DNA of 64,000 nt, from contig CAVSJF010000006.1 of assembly GCA_963728155.1 (NCBI GenBank), positions 310,001 through 374,000 of the forward strand, written 5' to 3'. This DNA is from JACVRW01 sp963728155 (GTDB taxonomy: Bacteria; Actinomycetota; Thermoleophilia; Solirubrobacterales; Thermoleophilaceae). Of this stretch, positions 17,118 through 27,163 are shown piece after piece; the first letter of the stretch is position 1; each line of letters opens with the position of its first letter. The notes under the pieces were generated by a model that was given only the letters and a program-made list of their open reading frames with translations, searched no databases and was not told the origin of the DNA. A program made the position numbers and the translations under genes.

Positions 17118-18125
17118 ATGAGCGAGAGCCCCAGAGACGAGGACCCGCGGGAGGCGCTCGAGAGCGCGCTCTTCGAAATCAAGCGAGTGATCATCGGCCA
17201 GGACGCGATGCTCGAACGCGTGATGGTGGCGCTGCTCACCGGCGGCCACGTGCTGCTGGAGGGAGTCCCGGGCCTGGCCAAGACCCTGACCATCAAGACG
17301 CTGGCCTCCGCGGTGGGCGGCAGCTTCAGCCGCATCCAGTTCACGCCCGACCTCGTCCCGTCGGATCTCGTGGGCACGCGCATCTATCGCCCCGACAGCG
17401 GGAGCTTCGACGTCGAGCTCGGCCCGGTGTTCGCCAACTTCCTCCTGGCCGACGAGATCAACCGCGCGCCGGCCAAGGTCCAGTCAGCGCTGCTCGAGGT
17501 GATGCAGGAGCAGCAGGTGACGATCGGCGGCAAGACGCACGTGGTGCCGCTCCCCTTCCTGGTGCTCGCCACCCAGAACCCGATCGAGTCCGAGGGCACC
17601 TACCCGCTGCCCGAGGCTCAGGTCGACCGCTTCCTGATGAAGATCTTGGTCGACTATCCGTTGCCCGGCGACGAGGCCATGGTCGTGGATCGCTCGCTGA
17701 CGGCGGCGGCCATGGTCGAGGAGCGCATCGACGTGGCCGACCTGCTGCGCTTCCGCGCCGCCGCGGCCGAGGTGATGGTCGATCGCGAGGTGATCGACTA
17801 CGCGGTCGCGCTGGCCGACGCCACGCGCCGGCCCGGCCGCTACGGCCTGGACGAAGTGGAGCCGCTGATCAGCTACGGAGCCTCGCCGCGCGGCCCGATC
17901 GGGCTCGTGCAGGCCGCGCGCTCGCTGGCGCTGCTGCGCGGCCGGCGCCACGTGCTGGCCGGCGACGTGACCGACCTGGCGCCCGAGGTGCTTCGCCACC
18001 GGCTGGTGCTGAGCTACGAGGGGCTTAGCGAGGGCGCGCGCCCGGACGACCTGCTCGAGAAGGTGCTGGAGGCCGTGCCCGAGCCGGATAGGCGCGGCGC
18101 TTCAGAGGCCGCCCAAGCGGCGTGA
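17118..18125 (+). CDS. MoxR-family AAA+ ATPase
   Basis: This 335-residue protein has Walker A LLEGVPGLAKT (about residues 47-57), Walker B FLLADEINRAP, sensor 1 VLATQNPIESEGTYPLPEAQVDRF and a C-terminal AAA lid. All are typical of MoxR ATPases, which work as chaperones loading cofactors or remodelling complexes with VWA-domain partners. TAGTTT lies exactly 6 bases before the ATG, so a leaderless transcript is likely. The gene diverges from the two-component system by 48 bp and is coupled to DUF58 and VWA genes downstream, forming the classical three-gene module. Confidence 0.95.
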   Translation: MSESPRDEDPREALESALFEIKRVIIGQDAMLERVMVALLTGGHVLLEGVPGLAKTLTIKTLASAVGGSFSRIQFTPDLVPSDLVGTRIYRPDSGSFDVELGPVFANFLLADEINRAPAKVQSALLEVMQEQQVTIGGKTHVVPLPFLVLATQNPIESEGTYPLPEAQVDRFLMKILVDYPLPGDEAMVVDRSLTAAAMVEERIDVADLLRFRAAAAEVMVDREVIDYAVALADATRRPGRYGLDEVEPLISYGASPRGPIGLVQAARSLALLRGRRHVLAGDVTDLAPEVLRHRLVLSYEGLSEGARPDDLLEKVLEAVPEPDRRGASEAAQAA

Positions 18126-19027
18126 GCCTCTCGCTGGCACCGCCCCCCGGGCGCCAGGGCCCCGGGCCGGTGCCGGGGGCGCTCGTGGAGGCGCTCGATC
18201 TCGCCTTCGTGCGCCGCGCCGGAGGGGTCAGCGCGGGCGAGCACCGCGGCGCCGGCGTGGGCACGGGCACCGAGCTCGCCCAGCTGCGGCCCTATCAGCC
18301 GGGCGACGACGTTCGCCAGCTCGACCCGTCGGCCACCGCGCGCACGGGCATTCCCCACGTGCGCCAGCAGGTGCCGGAGCGGATGCTGACCACCTGGATG
18401 GCGCTCGACATTTCGCCCTCGATGGCCTTCGGCACGGCAGACCGGCTCAAGAGCGACGTGGCCGAGGGAGTGGTCGACGTTCTCGGCGCGCTGGCCGTGC
18501 GCCGCGGCGGCCGCGTGGCGCTGCTCACCTACGGAGCGCCCAAGACCCAGCTGGTTCCTCCCCGCGGCGGCCGCGGGGCGCGGGTCGGCCTGCGCCGCGC
18601 GCTGGCCGAAGGCGTGGCCGGCGACGGGGAGGCCGGGGAGTCGCTGCCCGGGGCGCTGGCGCGTCTCGGCCGCGTGGCTCGCCTGCGCTCGCTGGTGGTG
18701 CTGATCTCCGACTTCGCCGGCTCGCCCGAGGAGTGGGCCCGGCCGCTCGCCGCGCTCAGCGGTCGTCACACGGTGATGGCGGTGGAGATCCGCGACCCCC
18801 GCGAGGCCGACCTGCCCAACGTGGGGCGCCTGGCCCTGGTCGACCCCGAGACCGGGGCGCGCGTGAACGTCGACACCCGCGACTCGCGCCTGCGCGATCG
18901 CTTCGCCACGGCGGCCCGCGAGGGGCGTGCCGAGGTGGCGCGCGCGCTGCGGCGGGCCAACGTGGAGCATGTGGTGCTGTCCACCTCGGGCGCGTGGGCG
19001 CGCGAGCTCGGCCGGAGGCTCGCTTGA
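18122..19027 (+). CDS. DUF58-domain protein of the MoxR module
   Basis: This 301-residue protein starts with GTG overlapping the MoxR stop (GTGA). LRPYQPGDDVRQLDPSATAR is the DUF58 signature; a Pro replaces the Trp common in that motif. The following region has a VWA-like core (MALDISPSMAFG, VLISDFAG), so a MIDAS-like site may be present. There is no obvious membrane helix. DUF58 proteins accompany MoxR ATPases and membrane VWA proteins and probably form a complex with them; their molecular job is unclear. Confidence 0.9.
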   Translation: MSLSLAPPPGRQGPGPVPGALVEALDLAFVRRAGGVSAGEHRGAGVGTGTELAQLRPYQPGDDVRQLDPSATARTGIPHVRQQVPERMLTTWMALDISPSMAFGTADRLKSDVAEGVVDVLGALAVRRGGRVALLTYGAPKTQLVPPRGGRGARVGLRRALAEGVAGDGEAGESLPGALARLGRVARLRSLVVLISDFAGSPEEWARPLAALSGRHTVMAVEIRDPREADLPNVGRLALVDPETGARVNVDTRDSRLRDRFATAAREGRAEVARALRRANVEHVVLSTSGAWARELGRRLA

Positions 19028-19962
19028 GCTTTGCCTCCCCCCTCTTCCTGGCCGCCCTGGTGCTCGTACCGCTGGCCCTGGGCGCTCACCTGCTGGCGCG
19101 CCGGCGCGCGCGGCGCTATGCCGTGCGTTTCCCCGGGGTGGCCACGCTGGCTCCGTTGCTTCCCCGGGTCCCGTCCTGGCGCCGCCAGGCGCCTCTGGCG
19201 CTCTTCCTGGCCGCCCTGGCGGCCTTCGCGCTGGCGCTCGCCCGGCCGCACGCCACGGTAGCCGTGCCGCGCGAGCAGGCGTCGATCGTGCTGGTGAGCG
19301 ACGTGTCGCGCTCGATGCTGGCGGACGACGTCGAGCCGAGCCGCATCGAGGCGTCACGCGATGCCGCCCAGCGCTTCCTCGAGGAGCTCCCCGACGAGGC
19401 CCGCGTGGGAATGGTGGCGTTCTCCACCGACCCGCACACCGTCGAGGCCCCCACCGACGACCACGACAAGATCGCCGCGCTCATCGACTCCCTGGCGGCC
19501 GACGGCGGCACGGCGACCGGCGACGCGCTCGCCACCGCCCTCAAGCTGCTGGACGGCCCCGAGGGCAAGAGGCCGCCCTCGGCCATCGTTCTGCTCTCGG
19601 ACGGGGAGACCACCACGGGCCGCGACCCGGTGGAGGTCGCGCGCGAGGCCAAGCGCCTGAAGATCCCGATCAACACCTTCGCCCTGGGCACGAGCGAGGG
19701 CGTGATCACGACGCCCGACGGCTCGCTCATCCCCGTGCCCCCCGACCCCGAGACGATGCGCCGCATAGCCGAGCTGTCGGGCGGGCGCTCCTTTGCGGTC
19801 GAGGACGGCGAGGACCTGGCCGGCCTATACCGCGACCTCGGCTCGCGCGTGGCCACCAAGAAGGAGGAGCGCGAGATAACGGCGGCGTTTGCGGCCGGCG
19901 GGGCGCTGCTGCTGGTGGGCGCGGCGGCGTTCGGGGTGCGGGCGACGGCGCGGCTGCCCTAG
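19024..19962 (+). CDS. Membrane VWA-domain (BatA-like) protein, copy 2
   Basis: This 312-residue protein begins with a TTG that overlaps the DUF58 stop (TTGA); the next in-frame starts would cut the first membrane helix (PLFLAALVLVPLALGAHLLA). A second helix follows, then a VWA domain with MIDAS DVSRSML near residue 94 and a C-terminal helix. It completes a MoxR-DUF58-VWA operon. Side by side with the copy at 14151, the N-terminal helices, the GRDPVEVAREAKR segment and the GLYRDLGSRVATKKEEREIT tail match closely, so these are recent paralogues. Confidence 0.9.
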   Translation: MSFASPLFLAALVLVPLALGAHLLARRRARRYAVRFPGVATLAPLLPRVPSWRRQAPLALFLAALAAFALALARPHATVAVPREQASIVLVSDVSRSMLADDVEPSRIEASRDAAQRFLEELPDEARVGMVAFSTDPHTVEAPTDDHDKIAALIDSLAADGGTATGDALATALKLLDGPEGKRPPSAIVLLSDGETTTGRDPVEVAREAKRLKIPINTFALGTSEGVITTPDGSLIPVPPDPETMRRIAELSGGRSFAVEDGEDLAGLYRDLGSRVATKKEEREITAAFAAGGALLLVGAAAFGVRATARLP

Positions 19963-19978
19963 TTCTTCTTGGTGAGAG

Positions 19979-20051
<73 letters not shown>

Positions 20052-20058
20052 TCGGTCG

Positions 20059-20745
20059 TCACGCCGCCTGCAACTTCACGACACCCGCCTCCACCTCAGC
20101 GTGGCAGTTAGCGCAGAGCAGTGCGCACTTTCGCGCCTCCTCTCGCATCTCGGCGAGCGATCGCGTTACGCCCTCTCTCCCCAATCCAAACCGCTTACGG
20201 GCTGGATCGAGGTGATGAAAGTGCAGCGCCGCGACAGAGCGACTATAGCCGCAAACCTGGCAGCGGCCCCCCGCTTCCGAGACCAGAATCTCCTTGACTC
20301 TTCGTCTCCGGCTCGCGACACGCGAGCTTCGACAGGCGACGCAGCGGTACGCCCCTCGCCCCTCCAGCCAGAAATCGGTCAAGCCGTGATGGCGGCAGCG
20401 CATCTCGACGACGAGCCTGCCCGCCGCCTTGCCGCGGCGACCCTCGGCCCGCCGCTCGGAACGGGTGGTGGTGAGCTCGTGTCGGCGCAGCCAATAGCCG
20501 ACCGTGCTGGCGCTGACCCCGAGACGAGACGCCATTTCGGCGAGAGAGAGGTCCTCGGCGACGAGGGCTTCCAGGTCACCGCGATCGATGCCTCCTCGAG
20601 CGGTGTGCCTGCGGCTGCCGTTGGCCTCCAACCCGTGCTTGCGCAACCAATAGCGCACCGTCGACGGATCACGGCCGAATCGCGCGCCGATCTGCTCCAG
20701 GCTCATGCCCAGCCCGAGCAGGCGTTGCAAAGACCCCTTGTCCAT
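20059..20745 (-). CDS. HNH endonuclease with two N-terminal helix-turn-helix repeats
   Basis: This 228-residue protein has two related DNA-binding units: MSLEQIGARFGRDPSTVRYW (about residues 13-33) and LSLAEMASRLGVSASTVGYW (about 66-85). A Cys-rich stretch (RCRHHGLTDFWLEGRGAYRC) leads to an HNH domain. In it, CQVCGYSRSVAALHFHHLDP and KCALLCANCHAEVE supply the two zinc CXXC pairs and the HH catalytic motif. It could cut DNA at a site read by the HTH pair, as free-standing homing-type nucleases do. TAGTGT is 6 bases before the ATG inside a perfect LexA-type box, so it is probably SOS-induced. Confidence 0.85.
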   Translation of the reverse strand: MDKGSLQRLLGLGMSLEQIGARFGRDPSTVRYWLRKHGLEANGSRRHTARGGIDRGDLEALVAEDLSLAEMASRLGVSASTVGYWLRRHELTTTRSERRAEGRRGKAAGRLVVEMRCRHHGLTDFWLEGRGAYRCVACRSSRVASRRRRVKEILVSEAGGRCQVCGYSRSVAALHFHHLDPARKRFGLGREGVTRSLAEMREEARKCALLCANCHAEVEAGVVKLQAA

Positions 20746-20766
20746 ACACGAACACTAGTTCGTGTA
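20745..20766. promoter_or_regulatory. LexA (SOS) box over the HNH gene promoter
   Basis: CGAAC-ACTA-GTTCG at 20749-20762 matches the Gram-positive LexA consensus CGAAC-N4-GTTCG and extends to perfect 9-bp arms (20745-20753 and 20758-20766). It covers the minus-strand -10 hexamer TAGTGT (20752-20757), so LexA binding would block transcription of the HNH gene. Confidence 0.75.
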
Positions 20767-20776
20767 GCGGACGGAA

Positions 20777-21723
<947 letters not shown>

Positions 21724-21727
<4 letters not shown>

Positions 21728-23481
21728 GCCGTTTGTCCCATCACCGCGTCGAGCTCGCCGCGCACCTGCTGCTCGGCCTTGGCGAGCTCGCTCTGGCGGG
21801 TGTGGTCGCCGTCGTGGGCCGCGCGGCGGATCTCGCGCTCGATGCGCCGCTTCTCGAGCTGGAGGATGCTCATCTGCAGCACGGCCTCCGGGGAGGGCGA
21901 GCCCTCCTGCGCGGCGAGGGCCACGTCGGTCACGAGCGCGGCGAGGGTCGGCTCGTCCTCGGGCAGACCCGCGAGCGGATCGCCGAAGTGAGAGGCCAGG
22001 TGCCTGCGCGCCCGGCGGGTTGCGTCTGAGGAGAACTGCTCATCGCGAAGAAGGGAAAGGTATCGCTCGCCGAGGTCGCCGCTCGCCATACAGCGCGACA
22101 GGAACTCCCGTTCCGCCCGTAGGGCCACCTCGCCCGCCGAGGCCCTGGCCGGAGCCGCGGGGCGAGGCGCCGCGGGCGCCGCGGGCCGCGGGCCGGCCAG
22201 CGCTCCGCGCACGTACTCCTGGGGCACGTCGAGGCGGTCGGCTGCCTCGCGGACGAGCTCGTCGCGCATCGCGCTGCCTTGGGTTGTGTGTTCTGCGATC
22301 AAGCGGGCTGCTTTCTCCAAAGCCTGGTCTCTGCCGGCTGGGGTCTCGAGGTCTGCATCGGCAAGTACACGACCCACCTGAAACTGGATCATCGGAACTG
22401 CGTCGCCGAGGCGCTCGGAGAAGGCCTCGGCGCCGTGCTTCGCGATCAGGTCGGCGGGGTCCTGGCCCTCCCGCAGCTCGACCACATGGAGCTGGGTGTC
22501 GTCCGTGGCTCGCGCGACCCGCAGCATGGCCTCCTGCCCGGACCGATCGGCGTCCAGGGCCAGCACGACCCGGGGGGCGGCGCGCCCCAGCAGCGCAAGC
22601 TGCTCCTGGGTGAGGGCGGTGCCCATGATCGCTACGGACTCGCGGATTCCCGCCTGGTGGAGGGCCAGCACGTCGGTATAACCCTCGACGACCACGATCC
22701 GACCGCTTTTTGCCGCCGCGGCCCGGGCGAGATGGATGCCGAAGAGCTGGCGGCCCTTGTGGTAGACGTCGTTCTCGGAGGTGTTGAGGTACTTGGGCTG
22801 CTGGCCGTCGCTCATGGCCCGGGCCCCGAAGCCGAGCACCTGGCCGCGGAAGTCGGCGAGCGGGAACATGATGCGCCCGCGAAAGCGGTCGTAGACGCCG
22901 CCCCCGCGCCCGCGCTGGGCCAGGCCGGCCGCCGCCAGCTCCTCCGGGCGAAAGCCCTGCTGGCCGGCCCCGATCAGCATGCGATCCCATGCCTTGGGCG
23001 AATAGCCCACTTCGAATTCCTTGAGCACGTGTTCCTCCAACCCGCGCTCGGCCAGGTACTTACGCGCGGGGCCCGCCTCCTTCGAATCCCACAGGTAGCT
23101 GGCGTAGTAGCGCGCCGCGCGGGTGAGCAGCGACTGCAGTCGCGCCCTTCGGCGGCGGCGCTCCTCGGCCTGGGGATCGTCGTTCTCGCGCTCGAGCTTG
23201 ACCCCGTAGCGGTCGGCCAGCATCTCCACCGCCTCGGGGAAGTCGAGCCCCTCGGACTGCTCGACGAACCCGATCGCGTCGCCCTTGGCCTGGCAGCCGA
23301 AGCAGTAGAAGAGCTTCTCGTCGGCGTTGACCGAGAACGACGGGGTGCGCTCGTCGTGGAACGGGCAGAGCCCGGTGAACCGCGTGCCCACCCGGCGCAG
23401 GTCGGTCTTGGCGCCCACGAGGTCGACCATGTCGATCGCGTCGCGCAGCCGGTCGATCGAGTCGCGGGTGAACAGGCCCAT
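21724..23481 (-). CDS. dnaG: DNA primase
   Basis: This 585-residue protein makes the RNA primers for replication. It has an N-terminal CHC2 zinc ribbon (LCPFHDERTPSFSVNADEKL then FYCFGC), a catalytic TOPRIM domain (VVVEGYTDVLALHQAGI with Glu; LALDADRSGQEA with DxD) and a C-terminal helicase-interacting region rich in Ala/Pro and helices. The length is normal for Actinobacteria. Its start overlaps the dgt stop by one base (TGATG), and its stop overlaps the sigma factor start, so the three are co-transcribed. Confidence 0.95.
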
Positions 23482-24470
23482 CAGGAGCGCTCGGGCAGGT
23501 AGAGGTCGGAGAACACCCGTATCGCGAAGCGGTCGGTCATCCCAGCCAGCCAGTCGACCACGCGCTGCTCGTCTGACGCGCCCTCGGTCAGGGGCGGCGG
23601 CGGCGCGGCGGCGTAGTGCTCGAAGAGCGCGCGCAGCATGCGCTCCACCCGAGGCTTCTCACGCTGCGCATCGGCGGCGAGGTAGACGCGCTGGAACATG
23701 AACTCTCGTAGGCGAAGCATCGCGCCGCCCACGCTCTCCCCCTGCACGATGTCGCCCGCGTCCTCCGAGCGCTCCAGCAGATCGACCACGAGCGTCTCGA
23801 TCCGCTCGGGGCCCGTCGATCCGAGCACCGCTATCTCCTCCTGAGGGAGGTCGGCGAAGGTGAGCACCCCCGCCCGCAGGGCGTCGTCGATGTCGTGGTT
23901 GATGTAGGCGATCCGGTCGACCACTCGCACGATCCGGCCCTCGAGCGACGCCGGCGGCACCGGGCCGGTGTGGCGCAGGATCCCGTCGCGCACCGGCTCG
24001 GTGAGGTTGAGTCGCTCGATGCGGTCGACCACCCGCAGCGAGTGCTCGTTGTGGCGGAAGGCATGGCCCCAGCGGGCGCGCACGCACTGGTCGAGCACCT
24101 CCTCGCCGATGTGCCCGAAGGGCGGGTGGCCGAGGTCGTGGCCCAGCCCGATCGCCTCCGTGAGGTCCTCGTTGAGGTCGAGCGCCCGGGCCACGTTGCG
24201 CGCGATCCCGCACGCCTCGAGCGTGTGGGTGAGGCGTGTGCGGTAGTGATCGCCCTCGGGCGCGATGAACACCTGCGTCTTGTGCTTGAGGCGGCGAAAG
24301 GCCTTGGAGTGCACGATGCGGTCGCGATCGCGCTGGAAGGGCGTGCGGTGCTCGGAGTCGGGCTCCTCGCGCTCGCGGAGCGCCGGGTAGGAGTGGGTGG
24401 CGAGCGGGGAGAGCGAGTCCTCCCGTTGCTCGATCCTCTCCCGAAAAGAGGTACGGGCGGCCTGGGCCAT
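23481..24470 (-). CDS. dgt: Deoxyguanosine triphosphate triphosphohydrolase-like protein
   Basis: This 329-residue HD-domain protein hydrolyses dNTPs to nucleoside and triphosphate. HRTPFQRDRDRIVHSKAFRR begins the domain. TRLTHTLEACGIARN gives the first metal His, and AIGLGHDLGHPPFGHIGEE gives the HD pair and further ligands. The last conserved Asp is in VDRIAYINHDIDD. It heads the dgt-dnaG-sigma operon, an arrangement common in Actinobacteria. A TAGTCT hexamer lies 9 bases before the ATG, overlapping the ppdK stop. Confidence 0.93.
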   Translation of the reverse strand: MAQAARTSFRERIEQREDSLSPLATHSYPALREREEPDSEHRTPFQRDRDRIVHSKAFRRLKHKTQVFIAPEGDHYRTRLTHTLEACGIARNVARALDLNEDLTEAIGLGHDLGHPPFGHIGEEVLDQCVRARWGHAFRHNEHSLRVVDRIERLNLTEPVRDGILRHTGPVPPASLEGRIVRVVDRIAYINHDIDDALRAGVLTFADLPQEEIAVLGSTGPERIETLVVDLLERSEDAGDIVQGESVGGAMLRLREFMFQRVYLAADAQREKPRVERMLRALFEHYAAAPPPPLTEGASDEQRVVDWLAGMTDRFAIRVFSDLYLPERS

Positions 24471-24482
24471 GCCCAGTCGAGA

Positions 24483-27117
24483 CTACTCCTGGCTCAGGGC
24501 GCTCTGTGCCGCTGCCACGCGGGCGATGGGCACGCGGTACGGCGAGCAGCTCACGTAGTCGAGACCAGCCATCTCGAAGAAGGCGATCGACTCGGGGTCG
24601 CCCCCGTGCTCGCCGCAGATCCCGAGGTGCAGCTCGGGCTTGGCCTCGCGGCCGGTCCAGGCGGCCAGGCGCACGAGCCAGCCCACCCCGGGCTTGTCGA
24701 TCGTCTCGAAGGGGCTGCGGTCGAACACCTCGTGCTCCATGTACCGGATCAGAAAGCCGCGCTCTGCGTCGTCGCGCGAGAAACCGAGCGAGGTCTGGGT
24801 GAGGTCGTTGGTGCCGAAGGAGAAGAAGTCGGCGCGCTGCGCGATGCGGTCGGCGACGAAGCAGGCGCGGGGCAGCTCGATCATCGTGCCGATCAGGATC
24901 TTCATGTCACCCCCGTCCTCCTCCTCGATCACGCGCTCCACGAGCTCGCGCATCAGCTCGATCTCCTTCTCGTAGGCCACCAGCGGGATCATGATCTCTG
25001 CCTGCGGGCGCTCGTCGGTGGCGATCGCCGCGCGCACGATGGCGCGCACCTGCATCTCGTAGACCTCGGGGTACAGCACGCCGAGCCGCACGCCGCGCGT
25101 GCCCAGCATCGGATTGGTCTCGGCCAGATCGTGCACGCGGTCGAGGGTGTGCTGGAGCTGCTTGCGCTCCTCGCTGTTCTCGGCGTGCGCGCTCGATCTC
25201 CTGCGCGAGCTCCTCACCTCCGGGCAGGAACTCGTGCAGGGGCGGGTCGAGCAACCGGATCGTCACCGGGAGACCGGCCATCGCCTCGAACAGGCCCTCG
25301 AAGTCCTCCTGCTGAAGCGGCAGCAGCTCGTCGAGCGCCGCGCGCCGCTCCTCATCGTTCTCAGCCATGATCATTTGCCTCATCTTGGGCTGGCGGTCCT
25401 CCGCCATGAACATGTGCTCGGTCCGGCACAGTCCGATGCCCTCGGCGCCGAACTCGCGCGCCTTGCGCGCGTCCTCGGGCGTGTCGGCGTTGGTGCGGAC
25501 GCCCAGCCTGCGCAGCTCGTCGGCCCAGCTCAAAACGGTGTCGAACTGGTCCGACATCTCGGGCTCCTCCAGCTCGACGTCGTCGGCGGTGACCACGCCG
25601 GCGCTGCCGTCGATCGTGATCAGCTCGCCCTCTCCGAGCTCCTTGCTCCCGGCCCGCAGTGTCTTGGCCCGCAGGTCGATCTCGAGCGCCGACGCGCCGG
25701 ATACACACGGCTTGCCCATCCCGCGCGCCACCAGCGCGGCGTGGGAGGCCTTGCCGCCCTCCGCGGTGAGGATGCCCTTGGCGGCGGAGAAGCCGTGCAC
25801 GTCGTCGGCGTCGGTGGAGGGCCGCACGAGGATCACGTCGCGACCGTCCTCGGCAGCGCTCACCGCGTCCTCTGCGGTGAAGACGATCTCGCCCTTGGCC
25901 GCGCCCGGCGAGGCGGCGACGCCCTCGGCCAGCACGTCGAAATCCGCGCCGGGAACGAACGCCGGATGCAGCAAAGCATCTAGGCGATTGGCGTCGATCG
26001 TGGCCAGGGCCGCAGTCTTGTCGAGCAGGCCCTCTTCGACCGCGTCGACGGCAAAGCGCACAGCGGCCTGGGCTGGGCGCTTGGCATCGCGCGTTTGGAG
26101 CATGTAGAGGCTTCCCTCCTCCACGGTGAACTCGGTGTCCTGCATGTCGAGGTAGTGCCCCTCGAGCGTGCGCAGGATCTCCATCAACTCCGTGTAGGCC
26201 TCGGGCATCGATTCCTCGAGGTCGTGCAGGTCCCGCGGCGTGCGCGCGCCCGAGACCACGTCCTCGCCCTGGGCGTTGGGCAGGAAGTCGCCGCTCGGGG
26301 TCGATTCGCCGGTGATCTCGTCGCGCGAGAAGGCCACGCCGCTGCACGACTTCTCCCCGCGGTTGCCGAAGACCATCTGCTGCACCGACACCGCCGTGCC
26401 CCAGTCATCGGGGATCTGGTTGACGCGGCGGTAGTGGACCGCCCGATCGCCGGTCCAGGAGTCGAACACCGCGCGGATCGCCTGGTTGAGCTGCTCCTGG
26501 GGGTCCTGGGGAAACTGCTCGCCGGTCTCCTCGCGAAACAGCTCTCGGAAGCGCTCGGTCAGCCCACGCAGCTCATCGACCCCGAGCTCGACGTCTTCCT
26601 CGACCCCGGCCTCGTTCTTGGCCTCCTTGATCAGGTCCTCGAAGCGCTCGCCCTTGATCCCCCGGCAGACGTTGCCGAACATCTGCACGAAGCGCCGGTA
26701 GGAATCCCAGGCGAAGCGTTCGTTCTCGGTCGACCGCGCCAGCCCCTCCACCGACTCGTCGTTCATCCCCAGGTTCAGGACCGTGTCGAGCATCCCCGGC
26801 ATCGACTCCCGCGCGCCCGACCGCACCGACACCAGCAGCGGATCGCCCCCGTCACCCAGCTTCTTGTCCGCCTGCTCCTCCAGGCGGTCGAGCGCCTCGG
26901 CCACCTGCTCCTCCAGGCCCTCGGGATACTCCCGTCCGGCCTCCATGTAGGCCACACAGGCCTCGGTGGTGATCGTGAACCCCGCGGGCACGCGCTCCGC
27001 GCCCAACACCCGCGTCATCTCCGCGACGTTCGCGCCCTTGCCCCCCAGAAGGTCGCGCATGTCGCGCGACCCCTCCGCGAAGTCGTAGACGAGCTTGGTC
27101 GCGGACGCCGTCGTCAC
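24483..27117 (-). CDS. ppdK: Pyruvate, phosphate dikinase (frameshifted)
   Basis: This enzyme interconverts pyruvate, ATP and Pi with PEP, AMP and PPi. The N-terminal ATP-grasp domain begins KLVYDFAEGSRDMRDLLGGK. The swivelling His is in GGKASHAALVARGMGKPCVSG, and the PEP/pyruvate-binding barrel ends with GICGEHGGDPESIAF and the CSP motif (SCSPYRVP). The frame breaks at about 25185-25195, where EELAQEIERA should run into HAENSEERKQLQ. Loss of a CG dinucleotide would explain it. Joined, the enzyme has about 878 residues, the usual length. TACAGT sits 6 bases before the GTG start. Confidence 0.9.
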
Positions 27118-27133
27118 GGGATGACTGTATCCC
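27118..27133. promoter_or_regulatory. Inverted repeat around the ppdK promoter
   Basis: GGGAT-GACTGT-ATCCC abuts the ppdK GTG start on its upstream side. The minus-strand -10 TACAGT fills its centre, so the repeat could be an operator or simply a coincidence. Confidence 0.35.
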
Positions 27134-27163
27134 GAAGCTTGCGACCGTGGCCGTAGACCGACG

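Noticed and set aside
15264..17249. A single hybrid response-regulator/histidine-kinase protein
   Set aside because: The continuous frame arises because a frameshift in the regulator's effector domain happens to join the kinase frame. The kinase has its own GTG start overlapping the true regulator stop.
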